From positions 236,001 to 300,000 of the forward strand of contig NZ_JADYVX010000004.1 in assembly GCF_020194175.1 (NCBI RefSeq): DNA of 64,000 nucleotides. Direction: 5' to 3'. Below the pieces are notes generated by a model. The model had not been told where the DNA came from. It worked only from the letters and a program-made list of their open reading frames with translations, and ran no database searches. The position numbers were made by a program, and so were the translations under genes. The DNA is from Bradyrhizobium sp. BRP22 (GTDB taxonomy: Bacteria; Pseudomonadota; Alphaproteobacteria; Rhizobiales; Xanthobacteraceae). Below are positions 8,312 to 16,957 of this stretch, one piece after another; positions within the stretch are counted from its first letter, which is position 1; every line of letters starts with the position of its first letter.

Positions 8312-9673
8312 TTAAGCGGAACGCGGCAACGGAATGGCGGAAGCGAAGACATTGTCGGGATCGTAGCGGCGCTTGATCTCGATCAGCCGTCCGGCGTTGC
8401 CGCCGTAGCTCTGGCCTGCGCGATCAAGCTCATCCCTGGCGAGAAAGTTCGGATAGCCACCGGGCAGCGCCGAGACGAAACGCTCGCGGGTGGTGCGTGC
8501 CCAGTGCCGGTGCCGCGGTTCGTCGCTGGCGTCGGATCGGTCCGGGAAGCTTGCCAGGATCTCGACCAGCAGGTGATCGCGACGCAGCCCGAACGCCGTC
8601 GCGTTCTTCGCGACACGGGACGCCGCGCCGCGGAATTCGTGGGTGATGATCGCGCAGCCCGGCGACACGGTGTTCTCCATCGCATGGATGAACACGTCGA
8701 TGGCATCGCGGTCGAGCGCCGGCAGCCAGCAACTGTCCATCACGGTCTGCAATCCGTTGACGATGTAGGGATCGAACATGCCGAGCAGAGCCGCGTAGGA
8801 TTGCCGTTCGATTCCGCCTGCGAGCAGCGTTCCCAGCTTGGCGAAGGGTTGAAGCCTTGCTTCGCCTTCTTCGGGCCGGCCGCTCCAGGTTGGAATGACC
8901 AGGACCACCACCGCGCCGCTTGGATCGGCGATGAGCGTGTGCTGCACCGTCAATTCGTCCGGCGCCGACGCCATCAATGCGCTGCACCGTTCCAGCACCG
9001 CGCGGGCCTCGGAAAAGGAATAGACGAGCATGCCGGAATGAACGCTCGGCAGTTCATGGACGCGATGGCGCATCGCCGTCACCACGCCGAAATTGCCGCC
9101 GCCGCCGCGCAGCGCCCAGAACAGATCGGCGTTGCTCTCGCCGTCGGCATGCACGATGCGGCCGTCGGCCAGCACGATCTCGGCGGCGAGCATGTTGTCG
9201 ATCGCCAGGCCGAAGCGTCCGATCAGCGGACCATAGCCGCCGCCGAGCGTGAGTCCGGCGATGCCGACGCTCGAAACCGATCCTGCCACCACGGCCAGCC
9301 TGAACGGGTCGGTGACAGCGGTCACATCGGCGGCGCGAGCGCCACCCGCAACCGTGGCGCTGCGGCCGTCGGCGCCGAGCACGACGCTGCGCATGCCGCT
9401 CAAGTCGAGCACCACGCCCTCGCAGAGCGCGCGGCCCGCCCAGTCGTGGCCGCCGCCGCGAACCGATAATGGCAGCTCGCGCTCGCGCGCGGATCGGATC
9501 GCGGCCTGGACGTCCTCGGCGGTTCGGCAATGCACGACCGCGCCAGGCGTGACGCCGACCTGCTTTGCCCAGATGCTGGTCGCCGCCGCATAGCGATCAT
9601 TACCGGGCAATGACACCAATCCAGGCAGATCCTCGCTCAGACCGCGACAGGCGGCATCGATCGCAGCAGACAT
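8312..9673 (-). CDS. FAD-binding oxidoreductase, berberine-bridge-enzyme type
   Basis: A 453-residue oxidase of the PCMH-type FAD family with a C-terminal BBE domain. The FAD region contains LSVRGGGHDWAGRALCEGV near residue 70, where the His of GGGHD is the usual covalent flavin attachment site. It continues with GGARAADV, AGLTLGGGYGPLIGRFG and ADLFWALRGGGGNFGVVT. The C-terminal YDPDNVF is the BBE signature. Members oxidise sugars, alkaloids or aromatic alcohols with O2. The second covalent link (Cys of a GXCXXV motif) is not evident, so the flavin may be singly attached or free. It lies downstream of an AraC regulator on the same strand (111 bp) that may control it. Confidence 0.88.
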   Translation of the reverse strand: MSAAIDAACRGLSEDLPGLVSLPGNDRYAAATSIWAKQVGVTPGAVVHCRTAEDVQAAIRSARERELPLSVRGGGHDWAGRALCEGVVLDLSGMRSVVLGADGRSATVAGGARAADVTAVTDPFRLAVVAGSVSSVGIAGLTLGGGYGPLIGRFGLAIDNMLAAEIVLADGRIVHADGESNADLFWALRGGGGNFGVVTAMRHRVHELPSVHSGMLVYSFSEARAVLERCSALMASAPDELTVQHTLIADPSGAVVVLVIPTWSGRPEEGEARLQPFAKLGTLLAGGIERQSYAALLGMFDPYIVNGLQTVMDSCWLPALDRDAIDVFIHAMENTVSPGCAIITHEFRGAASRVAKNATAFGLRRDHLLVEILASFPDRSDASDEPRHRHWARTTRERFVSALPGGYPNFLARDELDRAGQSYGGNAGRLIEIKRRYDPDNVFASAIPLPRSA

Positions 9674-9784
9674 GGCTTCGCTCTCCTCTGATCGGCGCGA
9701 GCGGAGTGCTCGGCGTTCTCAGCCGGTTTACGGAGAAGCGGACTGGGCGTTCGTGAAGATTCCTGCGCTTTTGCGGGTACGCGT

Positions 9785-10681
9785 TCAGGCGAACTCGGAG
9801 GGAGGAACGCCGTAGACGCGGCGGACCCATCGCGACAAATGGCTCTGGTCCGAAAACCCGGTGTCGGCCGCGATTTCGGCGAGCCCCATTCGTCCTTCGC
9901 GCATATGCCGGGCCGCCGCCTGCAGGCGCAGATGGACGACGTAGCGATACGGCGTCATGCCGACCGAGCGGGCGAACACGCGCGAGAAATGGAACGAGCT
10001 GCGGCCGGCGAGCGCGGCGAGGTCGGCGACTTCGATCGGCTCGGCGAGATTGGAGAGCACATAGTCCCTGATCCGCTGCAGCGCGCGTTGACCCAACCGG
10101 CCTCGCGCTGGGTTTCCGGGCGCCGACGTATAGCTGGACACCAGGCGGCCGATGAAACGGCTGGCGGCTTCGCTCCAGAACAACGGACCGTTCGGATAGC
10201 CTTGCGCACTCTCCGCAACCAGCGACTGCGCCGTGTGCTGAAGCATCTGATCGTATCCCGACAGCCGCTCGGGAAGCTCGGCTTCGAGCGCGGAATCTTC
10301 CGCGGCGGCAAGCGCGAGCTGGCTCGGCTTGACGGCGATCAGCAGCATATCGGCGGTGTCGTCGGCGTCGGCGGAGCAGTCTGCGCCGGCCGGAGAGATC
10401 GCCAGCGCGCCTTGGCCCGTCTCGTGCCGCAGCCGTCGTCCGGCTATCCGGCAATCGAGCCGCAGATGGGGCGACATCTGAACGAAGACGAGGTGCTGTT
10501 CGGTGGCGCCGCTGAAATGGGCCCCGCCATCGAATAGCGCCCGCAACACGCGGACACCGCTTTCGCCCCGCGGACCATCCGCTTGGGATATGATAGGTGG
10601 CTCGCCGTCTTTTCGAGCCCAGCGCACTTGACCGAACTTCGACACGTGGAATCGCGCTCCGCCAAGCGGTGCATGAAACAA
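9785..10681 (-). CDS. AraC family transcriptional regulator
   Basis: A 298-residue regulator with a variable N-terminal ligand-type region (about 1-190) and a C-terminal AraC double helix-turn-helix (about 200-298). The DNA-binding part is clear: IRDYVLSNLAEPIEVADLA, FHFSRVFARSVGMTPYRYV and IAADTGFSDQSHLSRWVRR, ending VPPSEFA. It lies on the same strand immediately upstream of the berberine-type oxidase, so that gene is the most likely target. The effector is unknown. Confidence 0.88.
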   Translation of the reverse strand: MFHAPLGGARFHVSKFGQVRWARKDGEPPIISQADGPRGESGVRVLRALFDGGAHFSGATEQHLVFVQMSPHLRLDCRIAGRRLRHETGQGALAISPAGADCSADADDTADMLLIAVKPSQLALAAAEDSALEAELPERLSGYDQMLQHTAQSLVAESAQGYPNGPLFWSEAASRFIGRLVSSYTSAPGNPARGRLGQRALQRIRDYVLSNLAEPIEVADLAALAGRSSFHFSRVFARSVGMTPYRYVVHLRLQAAARHMREGRMGLAEIAADTGFSDQSHLSRWVRRVYGVPPSEFA

Positions 10682-10773
10682 GGCCTGCTAAGTTGGGCGC
10701 GGATGGCGGCTGCGAAAGGGCGGCGAAGCCGCTCCTAACGCACACGTGAAAAGGCGTGACAACGCTTTTGTCA

Positions 10774-12309
10774 TCAAACGGCGGCGGCCTGGAGCAGTCC
10801 GTCGCGATAGAGATCGCGCAGCTTGCGCTTGAAGATCTTGCCGGTGGCCTCGCGCGGCAGCGCGTCCATGAACTGGATGTCCTTCGGCACCTTGAAGTTG
10901 GCAAGCTTGCCGCGCAGAAAATCCTGCACGGTGGCGATCGAGAGCGCAGCGCCCGGCTCCGGCTCGATGCAGGCGAATAGCCGCTCGCCATATTCGTCGT
11001 CGGCGACGCCGAACACCGCGCAGTCGCGCACGCCTTCCATGCCGATCAACGCGTTCTCGATCTCCGCGGGATAGATGTTGACGCCGCCGGAGATCACCAT
11101 GTCGCGCTTGCGGTCGCACAGGAACAGGTAGCCGTCCTCGTCGAGATAGCCGACGTCGCCGACGCTGATGAGGCCCTCGCGCCCGGCGTCGGCGCGCGCC
11201 TTGGCGTTGCCGTGATAGTCGAAATCCGGGATCGCCGTCTGGCGCATAAAGATCTCGCCGGCCTCGTTGACGTCGCATTCCGTCCCGTCGGGGCGGAAGA
11301 TCTTCACGATGCCGCCTTCGATCACGCGGCCGACGGTGCCCGGCTTTGCGAGCGCCTCCGCCGCTGAATGCCAGACCGGGATCCCGGTCTCGGTGGAGCC
11401 CAGATATTCGTTCACCACCAGTCCCCACCAATCGATCATCGCGCGCTTCACAGCCGGCGGACAGGGGGCGGCGCCGTGAATGACGAAGCGCAGCGAGGAG
11501 ACGTCGTAGCGGCGCTTCGTTTCCTCCGGCAGCCGCAGCAGCCGCACGAACATCGTCGGCACCATGTGCATGTGGGTGACGCGGTAGCGCTCGACGAGTT
11601 GCAGCAGATCCTCGGGGTCGAAGCGCGGCTCGAGCACGATGGTGCAGCCGCAGCGGAACGCCAGCATGCCGTAGCTGTGCGGCGCCGAATGATACATCGG
11701 CCCGTTCATCAGCACGATCTGGTTGTCGTTCGGCTTGATGCCGTAGGCGATCGCGCTGACGCGGGCGGCCGCGGCCTGCAGTTCCGGCGGCATCGGCTTG
11801 CGCCGTACCCCCTTCGGCTGGCCGGTGGTGCCCGAGGTGTAGAACATCGGCGAAGCGCCGATCGGGGCATCGATCAGGGGCGCATGGGTGTCGCGCCAGC
11901 GGTCCCAGTCGGTCAGGTCTTCGGGCACCTGTGTCAGCGCCGGCGAGACGCCATAGGCTGCGGCGATCTCGGGCGGCGTCGCCACGACCAGAAGCTTGAG
12001 GCCGGCGGGCAGCCCGTCGCGAATCTGCGGCAACAGATCAGCATGACAGATCAGGACATCAGCGTCACTGTCGGCAAGGATGTAGGCGACCTCGTCGGCT
12101 TTCAGGTGCCAGTTGATCGGCACGATCGGGCTGCCGATCGCGGCGGAGGCGGCCACTGCCTCGAACAGCGCGAAATCATTGCGCAGCATCATGGCCACTG
12201 GCCGGCCATCGCGCACGCCGAGCGCGCGCAACCCGGATGCCGCGCGCGCGATGCGCTCGTTGATCTCGCCATAGCCGATCCGGCGTTCGCCGCTGATGAT
12301 CATGCTCAC
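10774..12309 (-). CDS. Acyl-CoA synthetase (AMP-dependent ligase)
   Basis: A 511-residue member of the ANL superfamily that would adenylate a carboxylic acid and transfer it to CoA. The P-loop-like motif YTSGTTGQPKGVRR is near residue 154, NEYLGSTETG near 302, and the adenylate-binding DVGYLDEDGYLFLCDRKRDM region near 400. The catalytic Lys in the C-terminal lid is in REATGKIFKRKLRD near 492. The acyl specificity (fatty, bile-type or aromatic acid) cannot be read from the sequence. It begins 23 bp after the stop of a solute-binding protein gene on the same strand, so the two are very probably one transcript, suggesting capture of an acid followed by activation. Confidence 0.9.
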   Translation of the reverse strand: MSMIISGERRIGYGEINERIARAASGLRALGVRDGRPVAMMLRNDFALFEAVAASAAIGSPIVPINWHLKADEVAYILADSDADVLICHADLLPQIRDGLPAGLKLLVVATPPEIAAAYGVSPALTQVPEDLTDWDRWRDTHAPLIDAPIGASPMFYTSGTTGQPKGVRRKPMPPELQAAAARVSAIAYGIKPNDNQIVLMNGPMYHSAPHSYGMLAFRCGCTIVLEPRFDPEDLLQLVERYRVTHMHMVPTMFVRLLRLPEETKRRYDVSSLRFVIHGAAPCPPAVKRAMIDWWGLVVNEYLGSTETGIPVWHSAAEALAKPGTVGRVIEGGIVKIFRPDGTECDVNEAGEIFMRQTAIPDFDYHGNAKARADAGREGLISVGDVGYLDEDGYLFLCDRKRDMVISGGVNIYPAEIENALIGMEGVRDCAVFGVADDEYGERLFACIEPEPGAALSIATVQDFLRGKLANFKVPKDIQFMDALPREATGKIFKRKLRDLYRDGLLQAAAV

Positions 12310-12332
12310 ATCCTCAATCTTTTGCGATCGGG

Positions 12333-13511
12333 TTAGCGGTCATCCAGGATCTCGCCGAAAGCGACCCAGCTCTTGCCGTTGAAGCGCCGCAACTGCAACT
12401 GCTGGAACGGCAGATAATCATCCGGACCGGTCGATACAGTCATGCCCGGCAATAATAACGGCAGCTTGACCTCGCGCAGCGAGGTGGCCTGGCGCAGGAT
12501 GTTGTCGCGGCTGAAATCGTCCTTGCATGCCCTGAGCACGGCCATCAGAAGCGTCGCATAGTGGTACCCGGCGGCGTAGTTGGAATTGTTCAGGTCGGCG
12601 TTCGGCAGATACTGCTTCATGAACGCGAAATATTGCTTCACGCCTGCGTCATCGGCCCACTGCACGTCCATCGTGTCCTTTTGGTTGCTCGAAGAGATCA
12701 GGCCGACCGCATTCTCCAGTCCCGCCGGCTCCAGGAATGAGATCGAGGAGGCCGAGGTCGGCACGAAGAACAGCTCCGGCTTCCAGCCGAGCTCAGCGAC
12801 ACCCTTGATCGACTGCGAGGTGAATTTGCCGAGCACCACGGCGAACAGCACGTTGGCGCCGGAGGCTTTCAATGTCGCCAGCTGCGAACTGATCGTCGGT
12901 GCGCTGGTTTCGTAGCTCGCCTCCGCGACGATCAAGCTGGCGGCCTTGGGTCCGAGCGCGCGCTTGAAGCCTGCGACATAGTCGCGGCCGAAATCGTCGT
13001 TCTGGGAGAGGATCGCGATCGTGGCGTCGGGCTTGGCCTGCAGCACATATTTGGCATAGACGACGCCTTCGGATTCGTAGGCGGCCATGCCAGGCATGGT
13101 CCAGGGAAAGTTCTTCGGGTCCGCCCATTTGGTAGCGCCGCTGAGCAGGAATAGTTGCGGCACCTTCTTGCCGTTGAGGTAGCGGTGCACGGCGCTGTTG
13201 GTCGCGGTGCCGAGCGAGCCGAAGATCATCAGCACTTCGTCCTGCTCGACCAGCTTGCGGGTCTGCTCGACCGTCTTCGGCGGCGAATACGCGTCGTCCA
13301 GCGTGATGAACTTCACCTTGCGGCCATTGATGCCGCCTTCGGCATTGACCTTCGCGAAGTAGGCTTCCTGCGTCCGCCCGATGGTGCCGAAGCCCGAGAG
13401 CGGCCCGCTATAGGGCAGGGTCTGCCCGATACGGATGTCTTCCTTCTCATCGGCGAAGGCTGTCGTCGCGCCCAGGGCAAACAGAACGGCCAACATGTGC
13501 CGCAGCTTCAT
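12333..13511 (-). CDS. ABC transporter substrate-binding protein, branched-chain amino acid type
   Basis: A 392-residue periplasmic binding protein of the LivJ-like type-1 fold. The Sec signal peptide is MKLRHMLAVLFALGATTAFA (cleavage after AFA). The mature protein opens with IRIGQTLPYSGPLSGFG, the usual first strand. The domain crossover shows AILSQNDDFGRDYVAGFKR. I chose the ATG at 13511, preceded by GGGAGAGA; an in-frame ATG 7 codons upstream lacks such a site. No permease or ATPase gene is adjacent, so this is an orphan receptor relying on a remote transporter. Linked acyl-CoA ligase downstream implies an organic acid, perhaps aromatic, rather than an amino acid as ligand. Confidence 0.9.
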   Translation of the reverse strand: MKLRHMLAVLFALGATTAFADEKEDIRIGQTLPYSGPLSGFGTIGRTQEAYFAKVNAEGGINGRKVKFITLDDAYSPPKTVEQTRKLVEQDEVLMIFGSLGTATNSAVHRYLNGKKVPQLFLLSGATKWADPKNFPWTMPGMAAYESEGVVYAKYVLQAKPDATIAILSQNDDFGRDYVAGFKRALGPKAASLIVAEASYETSAPTISSQLATLKASGANVLFAVVLGKFTSQSIKGVAELGWKPELFFVPTSASSISFLEPAGLENAVGLISSSNQKDTMDVQWADDAGVKQYFAFMKQYLPNADLNNSNYAAGYHYATLLMAVLRACKDDFSRDNILRQATSLREVKLPLLLPGMTVSTGPDDYLPFQQLQLRRFNGKSWVAFGEILDDR

Positions 13512-13608
13512 GGTCTCTCTCCCGCTGATCAAAAGTGCTTTGTTGATTTTTAGCGGCTGATGCCGCTTCTCCCTCGCCCCGCTTTTGCGGGGAGAGGTAA
13601 GATCTCAC

Positions 13609-14583
13609 TCAGGCGCTCGCGCGTCTCAGGAAATCGCTGCTCGCGTCGGCGAATTCCGCCTTGAGCCGCGCCACCAGTTCGGCGACCGGCGGCGCGTCGG
13701 TGATCTGGCCGATGCCCTGGCCCGAACCCCAGATGTCGCGCCAGGCCTTGACCTTCATGTTGCCGCCGGAACCGAAATTCATCTTCGACTTGTCGGCGAC
13801 CGGCAGGTTGTTCGGATCGAGCCCGGCGGCCGCGATCGACGGTCCGAGATAGTTGCCGTGCACGCCGGTGAACAGGTTGGAATAGACGATATCGTGGGCC
13901 GCATGTTCGGTCAGCGCCTCCTTGTAGCGCGGATCGGCATTGGCCTCTTCGGTCGCGATGAAACGGGTGCCCATGTAGGCGAGGTCGGCGCCGAGCGCGA
14001 GCGCGGAGGCGATGCTCCAGCCGTCGGAGATCGCGCCCGACAGCAGGATGGTGCCCTTGAACCATTGCTTGACCTCGCGCACCAGCGCGAACGGCGACAG
14101 CGTGCCGGCATGCCCGCCGGCGCCGGCGCAGACCAGGATCAGGCCGTCGACGCCCTGCTCGGCGGCTTTGCGCGCATGCTTGACGTTGATGACGTCGTGA
14201 AACACGACGCCGCCATAGGAATGCGTGGCCTCGACGATTTCCGATGGCGGCCGCAGCGAGGTGATGATGATGGGGACCTTGTGCTTGACGCAGGTTTCCA
14301 TGTCGCGGATCAGCCGGTCGTTGGAGGCGTGGCAGATCTGGTTGGCGGCGTAAGGCGCAACCTTTCTGCCCGGATTCAGCGCTCTGTATTCGCCGAGCTC
14401 GTCCTCGATTTGCGTCAGCCATTCGTCGAGCTTCTCGGCCGGCCTGGCGTTCAGCGCCGGGAACGAGCCGACGATGCCGGCCTTGCACTGGGCGATCACG
14501 AGATCGGGCCCCGATACGATGAACAGCGGCGAGCCGACCACCGGCAATTCGAGACTGTTGGCGAGCGATGCTGGTAACGGCAT
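13609..14583 (-). CDS. Nitronate monooxygenase-like flavin oxidoreductase (2-nitropropane dioxygenase family)
   Basis: A 324-residue FMN-dependent TIM-barrel enzyme. Visible motifs include VVGSPLFIVSGPDLVIAQCKAG near the N-terminus, GLILVCAGAGGHAGTLSP near 175 and GADLAYMGTRFIATEEA near 225, which hold the flavin phosphate. The family oxidises alkyl nitronates or reduces quinones/enoyl groups with NAD(P)H; the His of AGGHAG is the usual catalytic base. The start at 14583 has GGGAGG eight bases upstream; an ATG nine codons earlier would overlap a less likely leader. It is divergent from a LysR regulator (133 bp), a normal arrangement for regulator and target, and lies upstream of the solute-binding protein/ligase pair. 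Confidence 0.88.
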   Translation of the reverse strand: MPLPASLANSLELPVVGSPLFIVSGPDLVIAQCKAGIVGSFPALNARPAEKLDEWLTQIEDELGEYRALNPGRKVAPYAANQICHASNDRLIRDMETCVKHKVPIIITSLRPPSEIVEATHSYGGVVFHDVINVKHARKAAEQGVDGLILVCAGAGGHAGTLSPFALVREVKQWFKGTILLSGAISDGWSIASALALGADLAYMGTRFIATEEANADPRYKEALTEHAAHDIVYSNLFTGVHGNYLGPSIAAAGLDPNNLPVADKSKMNFGSGGNMKVKAWRDIWGSGQGIGQITDAPPVAELVARLKAEFADASSDFLRRASA

Positions 14584-14716
14584 GTCTGGTCCTCCCGGCG
14601 CTTGCGGCACTTATCTTGACGCTGTCAATATAGGGCTGGACGCGGTGCTGATGGCGTTCAATAATGAACAGTCGATCTATCAGGAATGAACGGGCTATCG
14701 ACGCGAGGCAGTCGGT

Positions 14717-15604
14717 ATGGATTGGGACCTCTGCAAGACCTTTGTCGCCGTGGCCGAGACCAGGAGTTTCGCCGGCGCCGCGCGCCGCCTGCGCGCCAGC
14801 CATCCGACCGTCGGGCGCAAGATCGCCGCGCTGGAGAAGCAACTCGGCACCCGCCTGTTCGCGCGCGCCAATGACGGATTGTCGCTGACCTCGCAGGGCC
14901 GCAAGTTTCGCGAGCACGCCGAGGCGATGGCGGCGGCCGCGCTGCGCGCCGAGGCGGCAGCTTCCGCAACCGGCGAGCAGGCCCGCGGGGTTGTAAAGCT
15001 GTCGATCGGCGCGACGCTGGCCGCGCACTGGCTGATGCCGCGGCTCGGGCCGTTCCTGCGCGATCACGACCACATCCAGCTCGAGATCATCACCCATCCG
15101 TTTCCGGCAAGCGTGCGCCGCCGCGAGGCCGACGTGGTGCTGCGGCCGGTCGATGCCGGCGAGGAGAATTTGATCGGGCGCAGGATCGGCCGGCTCGGCA
15201 CCGGCTTCTACGCCTCGCGCGACTATGCCGCGCGGCGCAAGCTGCCGGAGCGCCGCGAGGAGTGGCGGGGCCACAGCATCATCGGTTTTGCCGACCAGGC
15301 ATCGAATGCGCATCTGGCGCGCTGGAGCGATTTCATCACGCGGCAGGGAACGGTCGTGATGCGCTGCTCGTCGCAGGGCGACATGCTCGCCGCCACGCGC
15401 GCCGGGCTCGGCATCTCGGCGCTGTCATGCTTCGTCGCTGCGAGCTACCCGGATCTGGTGCGCGTCGCGCCGCAGAAGCTCGGCAGCGTCTCCGATCTCT
15501 GGCTGCTCGCGCATCCCGACCTGGTCGAGCTGCCGGCCGTGCGCGCCGTGACCAGCTTCGTCACCGTCTGTGCCCGCGAGGATCGGGTGCGGCTTCGCGG
15601 CTAG
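14717..15604 (+). CDS. LysR family transcriptional regulator
   Basis: A 295-residue LysR-type regulator. The winged helix-turn-helix is at residues 1-60 (WDLCKTFVAVAETRSFAGA, then LRASHPTVGRKIAALEKQLG), followed by a linker helix and a periplasmic-binding-like effector domain from about 90. Divergent transcription from the nitronate-monooxygenase-like gene makes that gene, and perhaps the binding protein and acyl-CoA ligase beyond it, the likely regulon. The co-inducer is unknown. The start is ATG 14717, and an adjacent short AT-richer tract upstream could hold the shared promoters. Confidence 0.9.
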   Translation: MDWDLCKTFVAVAETRSFAGAARRLRASHPTVGRKIAALEKQLGTRLFARANDGLSLTSQGRKFREHAEAMAAAALRAEAAASATGEQARGVVKLSIGATLAAHWLMPRLGPFLRDHDHIQLEIITHPFPASVRRREADVVLRPVDAGEENLIGRRIGRLGTGFYASRDYAARRKLPERREEWRGHSIIGFADQASNAHLARWSDFITRQGTVVMRCSSQGDMLAATRAGLGISALSCFVAASYPDLVRVAPQKLGSVSDLWLLAHPDLVELPAVRAVTSFVTVCAREDRVRLRG

Positions 15605-15637
15605 TGCTCCGTAGCAAAAGTCATTAGGCTCACAATC

Positions 15638-16153
15638 ATGCGCCGGCGCCCCGTAAAGGTGACAGTCAACGACAGGATGCAGCGTGCATACCGCTACGTT
15701 CTCACCGAGCCTGCCGGTCGCAATTTCGATCCGGAATTTCGTCCCGAACTTACCCCGAAGCAGATGCTCGCGCTCGGCGTATTCTGCGGCAAGTACATGA
15801 CCGACTGCCGCAAGGAATATCCTGAAAGCTGGTTTAGGGGCGCCCGACTTTCGCGTTCCGGACGCGACTGCTCGCTGAATTATTTCGGCGTCAACGCGAG
15901 CCAGCCTCTGTCGGTCTGGCGAAAGCAAGGATGGATCTATCCCGACGATCCGCGGGGATGGTTCCAGTGGTATTGCCGCTATTACATGGGCCGCCGAATA
16001 CCGACGGAGGACGCGCGGCAGATCAGGCGCTGGAAAGCGATCCAGCGACATGTCGCACAGATCAAGCGCAGTTGCGAGCCGGGCGATCTGACGTGCAGGC
16101 CGCGGCAACGCCAGGCGTTGCTCCATTGGGCCTATGACAGCCGCAAACTTTGA
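15638..16153 (+). CDS. Conserved hypothetical protein, Trp/Arg-rich
   Basis: A 171-residue protein I believe is conserved but cannot assign. It is rich in Arg, Tyr and Trp (FGVNASQPLSVWRKQGW, DDPRGWFQWYCRYYMGRR). It contains six cysteines, including a pair in the C-terminal SCEPGDLTCRPRQRQALL. There is no signal peptide or membrane segment. A spacing of 34 bp after the LysR gene means read-through is possible, but no functional link follows. The coding bias agrees with neighbours and the frame is unbroken, which supports a real gene. Proteins with this aromatic- and Arg-rich pattern occur across bacteria and some eukaryotes; a nucleic-acid-binding role is a guess only. Confidence 0.72.
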   Translation: MRRRPVKVTVNDRMQRAYRYVLTEPAGRNFDPEFRPELTPKQMLALGVFCGKYMTDCRKEYPESWFRGARLSRSGRDCSLNYFGVNASQPLSVWRKQGWIYPDDPRGWFQWYCRYYMGRRIPTEDARQIRRWKAIQRHVAQIKRSCEPGDLTCRPRQRQALLHWAYDSRKL

Positions 16154-16159
16154 CCCGGG

Positions 16160-16852
16160 CTACGATCCCGCGTTCTCTTTCGAGCCCGCGATCACGCCTT
16201 CGCGTTTCTTCAGCACGCGGTAATAGGCCCACCACAGATGCGCGGCGGCGCCCCGCAGCGGGCGCCAGGGCTCCGCCAGCGGCGCCATCTGTTTGGCCGT
16301 CGGCCGCTCCTTCAACCCCAACCCGATCTTCACCGCTTCCTGTACGGCCAGATCGCCGGCCGGCCAAGCGTCGCCATGGCCGAGACAGAATAACAGGTAG
16401 ATGTCCGCAGTCCATGGGCCGATGCCGGGCAGCGCGGTCAGCGTGTTGTGGGCGATGTCGGCGTCTTCGTTGGCGAGCACGTCGAGGTTCAGACGTTCGG
16501 CGGCGAGCTCGCGGGCGATGTGCTTCAGTGTCTTGATCTTCGCCGCGGACAGGCCGAGTCGGCCAAGGCGGTCGGCGCGCGCCTTGCTGATCGCGTCATG
16601 ATGGAAGGGGTCGAACGCTTTGCTGACCCGACCCCAGATCGCCGCGGCGCTCGCGGTCGAAAGCTGCTGGCCGCAGACGATCGCGGCAAGCCCGGCAAAG
16701 CCCGGCTCGCGCTGTCGCAGCGCCGGCATGCCGGTGAGCTCCAGGATCGGCTTCAGCCGCTTGTCCTGCTTCACAAGTACGAGGATGGCGTCTTCCAGGT
16801 CCGTCTGGGTTTCGAAGTGAACGAGCATTTGAGGCGATTTCAAATCCGTCAT
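16160..16852 (-). CDS. alkA: DNA-3-methyladenine glycosylase II (AlkA-type, HhH-GPD)
   Basis: A 230-residue base-excision repair glycosylase removing alkylated purines such as 3-methyladenine. The helix-hairpin-helix is LTALPGIGPWTADIYLLF (about residues 140-157), followed by the Gly-Pro-rich DAWPAGDLAV whose Asp is the catalytic residue of the HhH-GPD family. There is no N-terminal TATA-box-like domain and no Ada domain, so it is a short AlkA. I place the start at the ATG at 16852; the open frame extends upstream only through a dispersed repeat. It is convergent with the preceding hypothetical gene, whose stop is 6 bp away. Confidence 0.88.
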   Translation of the reverse strand: MTDLKSPQMLVHFETQTDLEDAILVLVKQDKRLKPILELTGMPALRQREPGFAGLAAIVCGQQLSTASAAAIWGRVSKAFDPFHHDAISKARADRLGRLGLSAAKIKTLKHIARELAAERLNLDVLANEDADIAHNTLTALPGIGPWTADIYLLFCLGHGDAWPAGDLAVQEAVKIGLGLKERPTAKQMAPLAEPWRPLRGAAAHLWWAYYRVLKKREGVIAGSKENAGS

Positions 16853-16857
16853 GCGCG

Positions 16858-16957
16858 AGCGCCCGTCCCCGACCTGATCGGGGATGACCCCGCGCATCCA
16901 TCTGCTATCGTAAGAGTCCTAGAGGATGGATTGCCGGGTCAAGTCCGGCAATGACGA
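16858..16957. repeat. Two short palindromic repeats upstream of gluQ
   Basis: The first (about 16862-16890) has complementary arms around CCCGACCTGATCGGGG. The second (about 16926-16950) has arms around TTGCCGGGTCAAGTCCGGCAA. Both are typical of dispersed Bradyrhizobium intergenic palindromes. The second overlaps the most upstream gluQ start codon, which bears on the start choice. Confidence 0.6.

Noticed and set aside
13550..15313. 587-codon minus-strand frame over the nitronate monooxygenase and LysR genes
   Set aside because: It covers two well-supported genes in other frames and has no family pattern.
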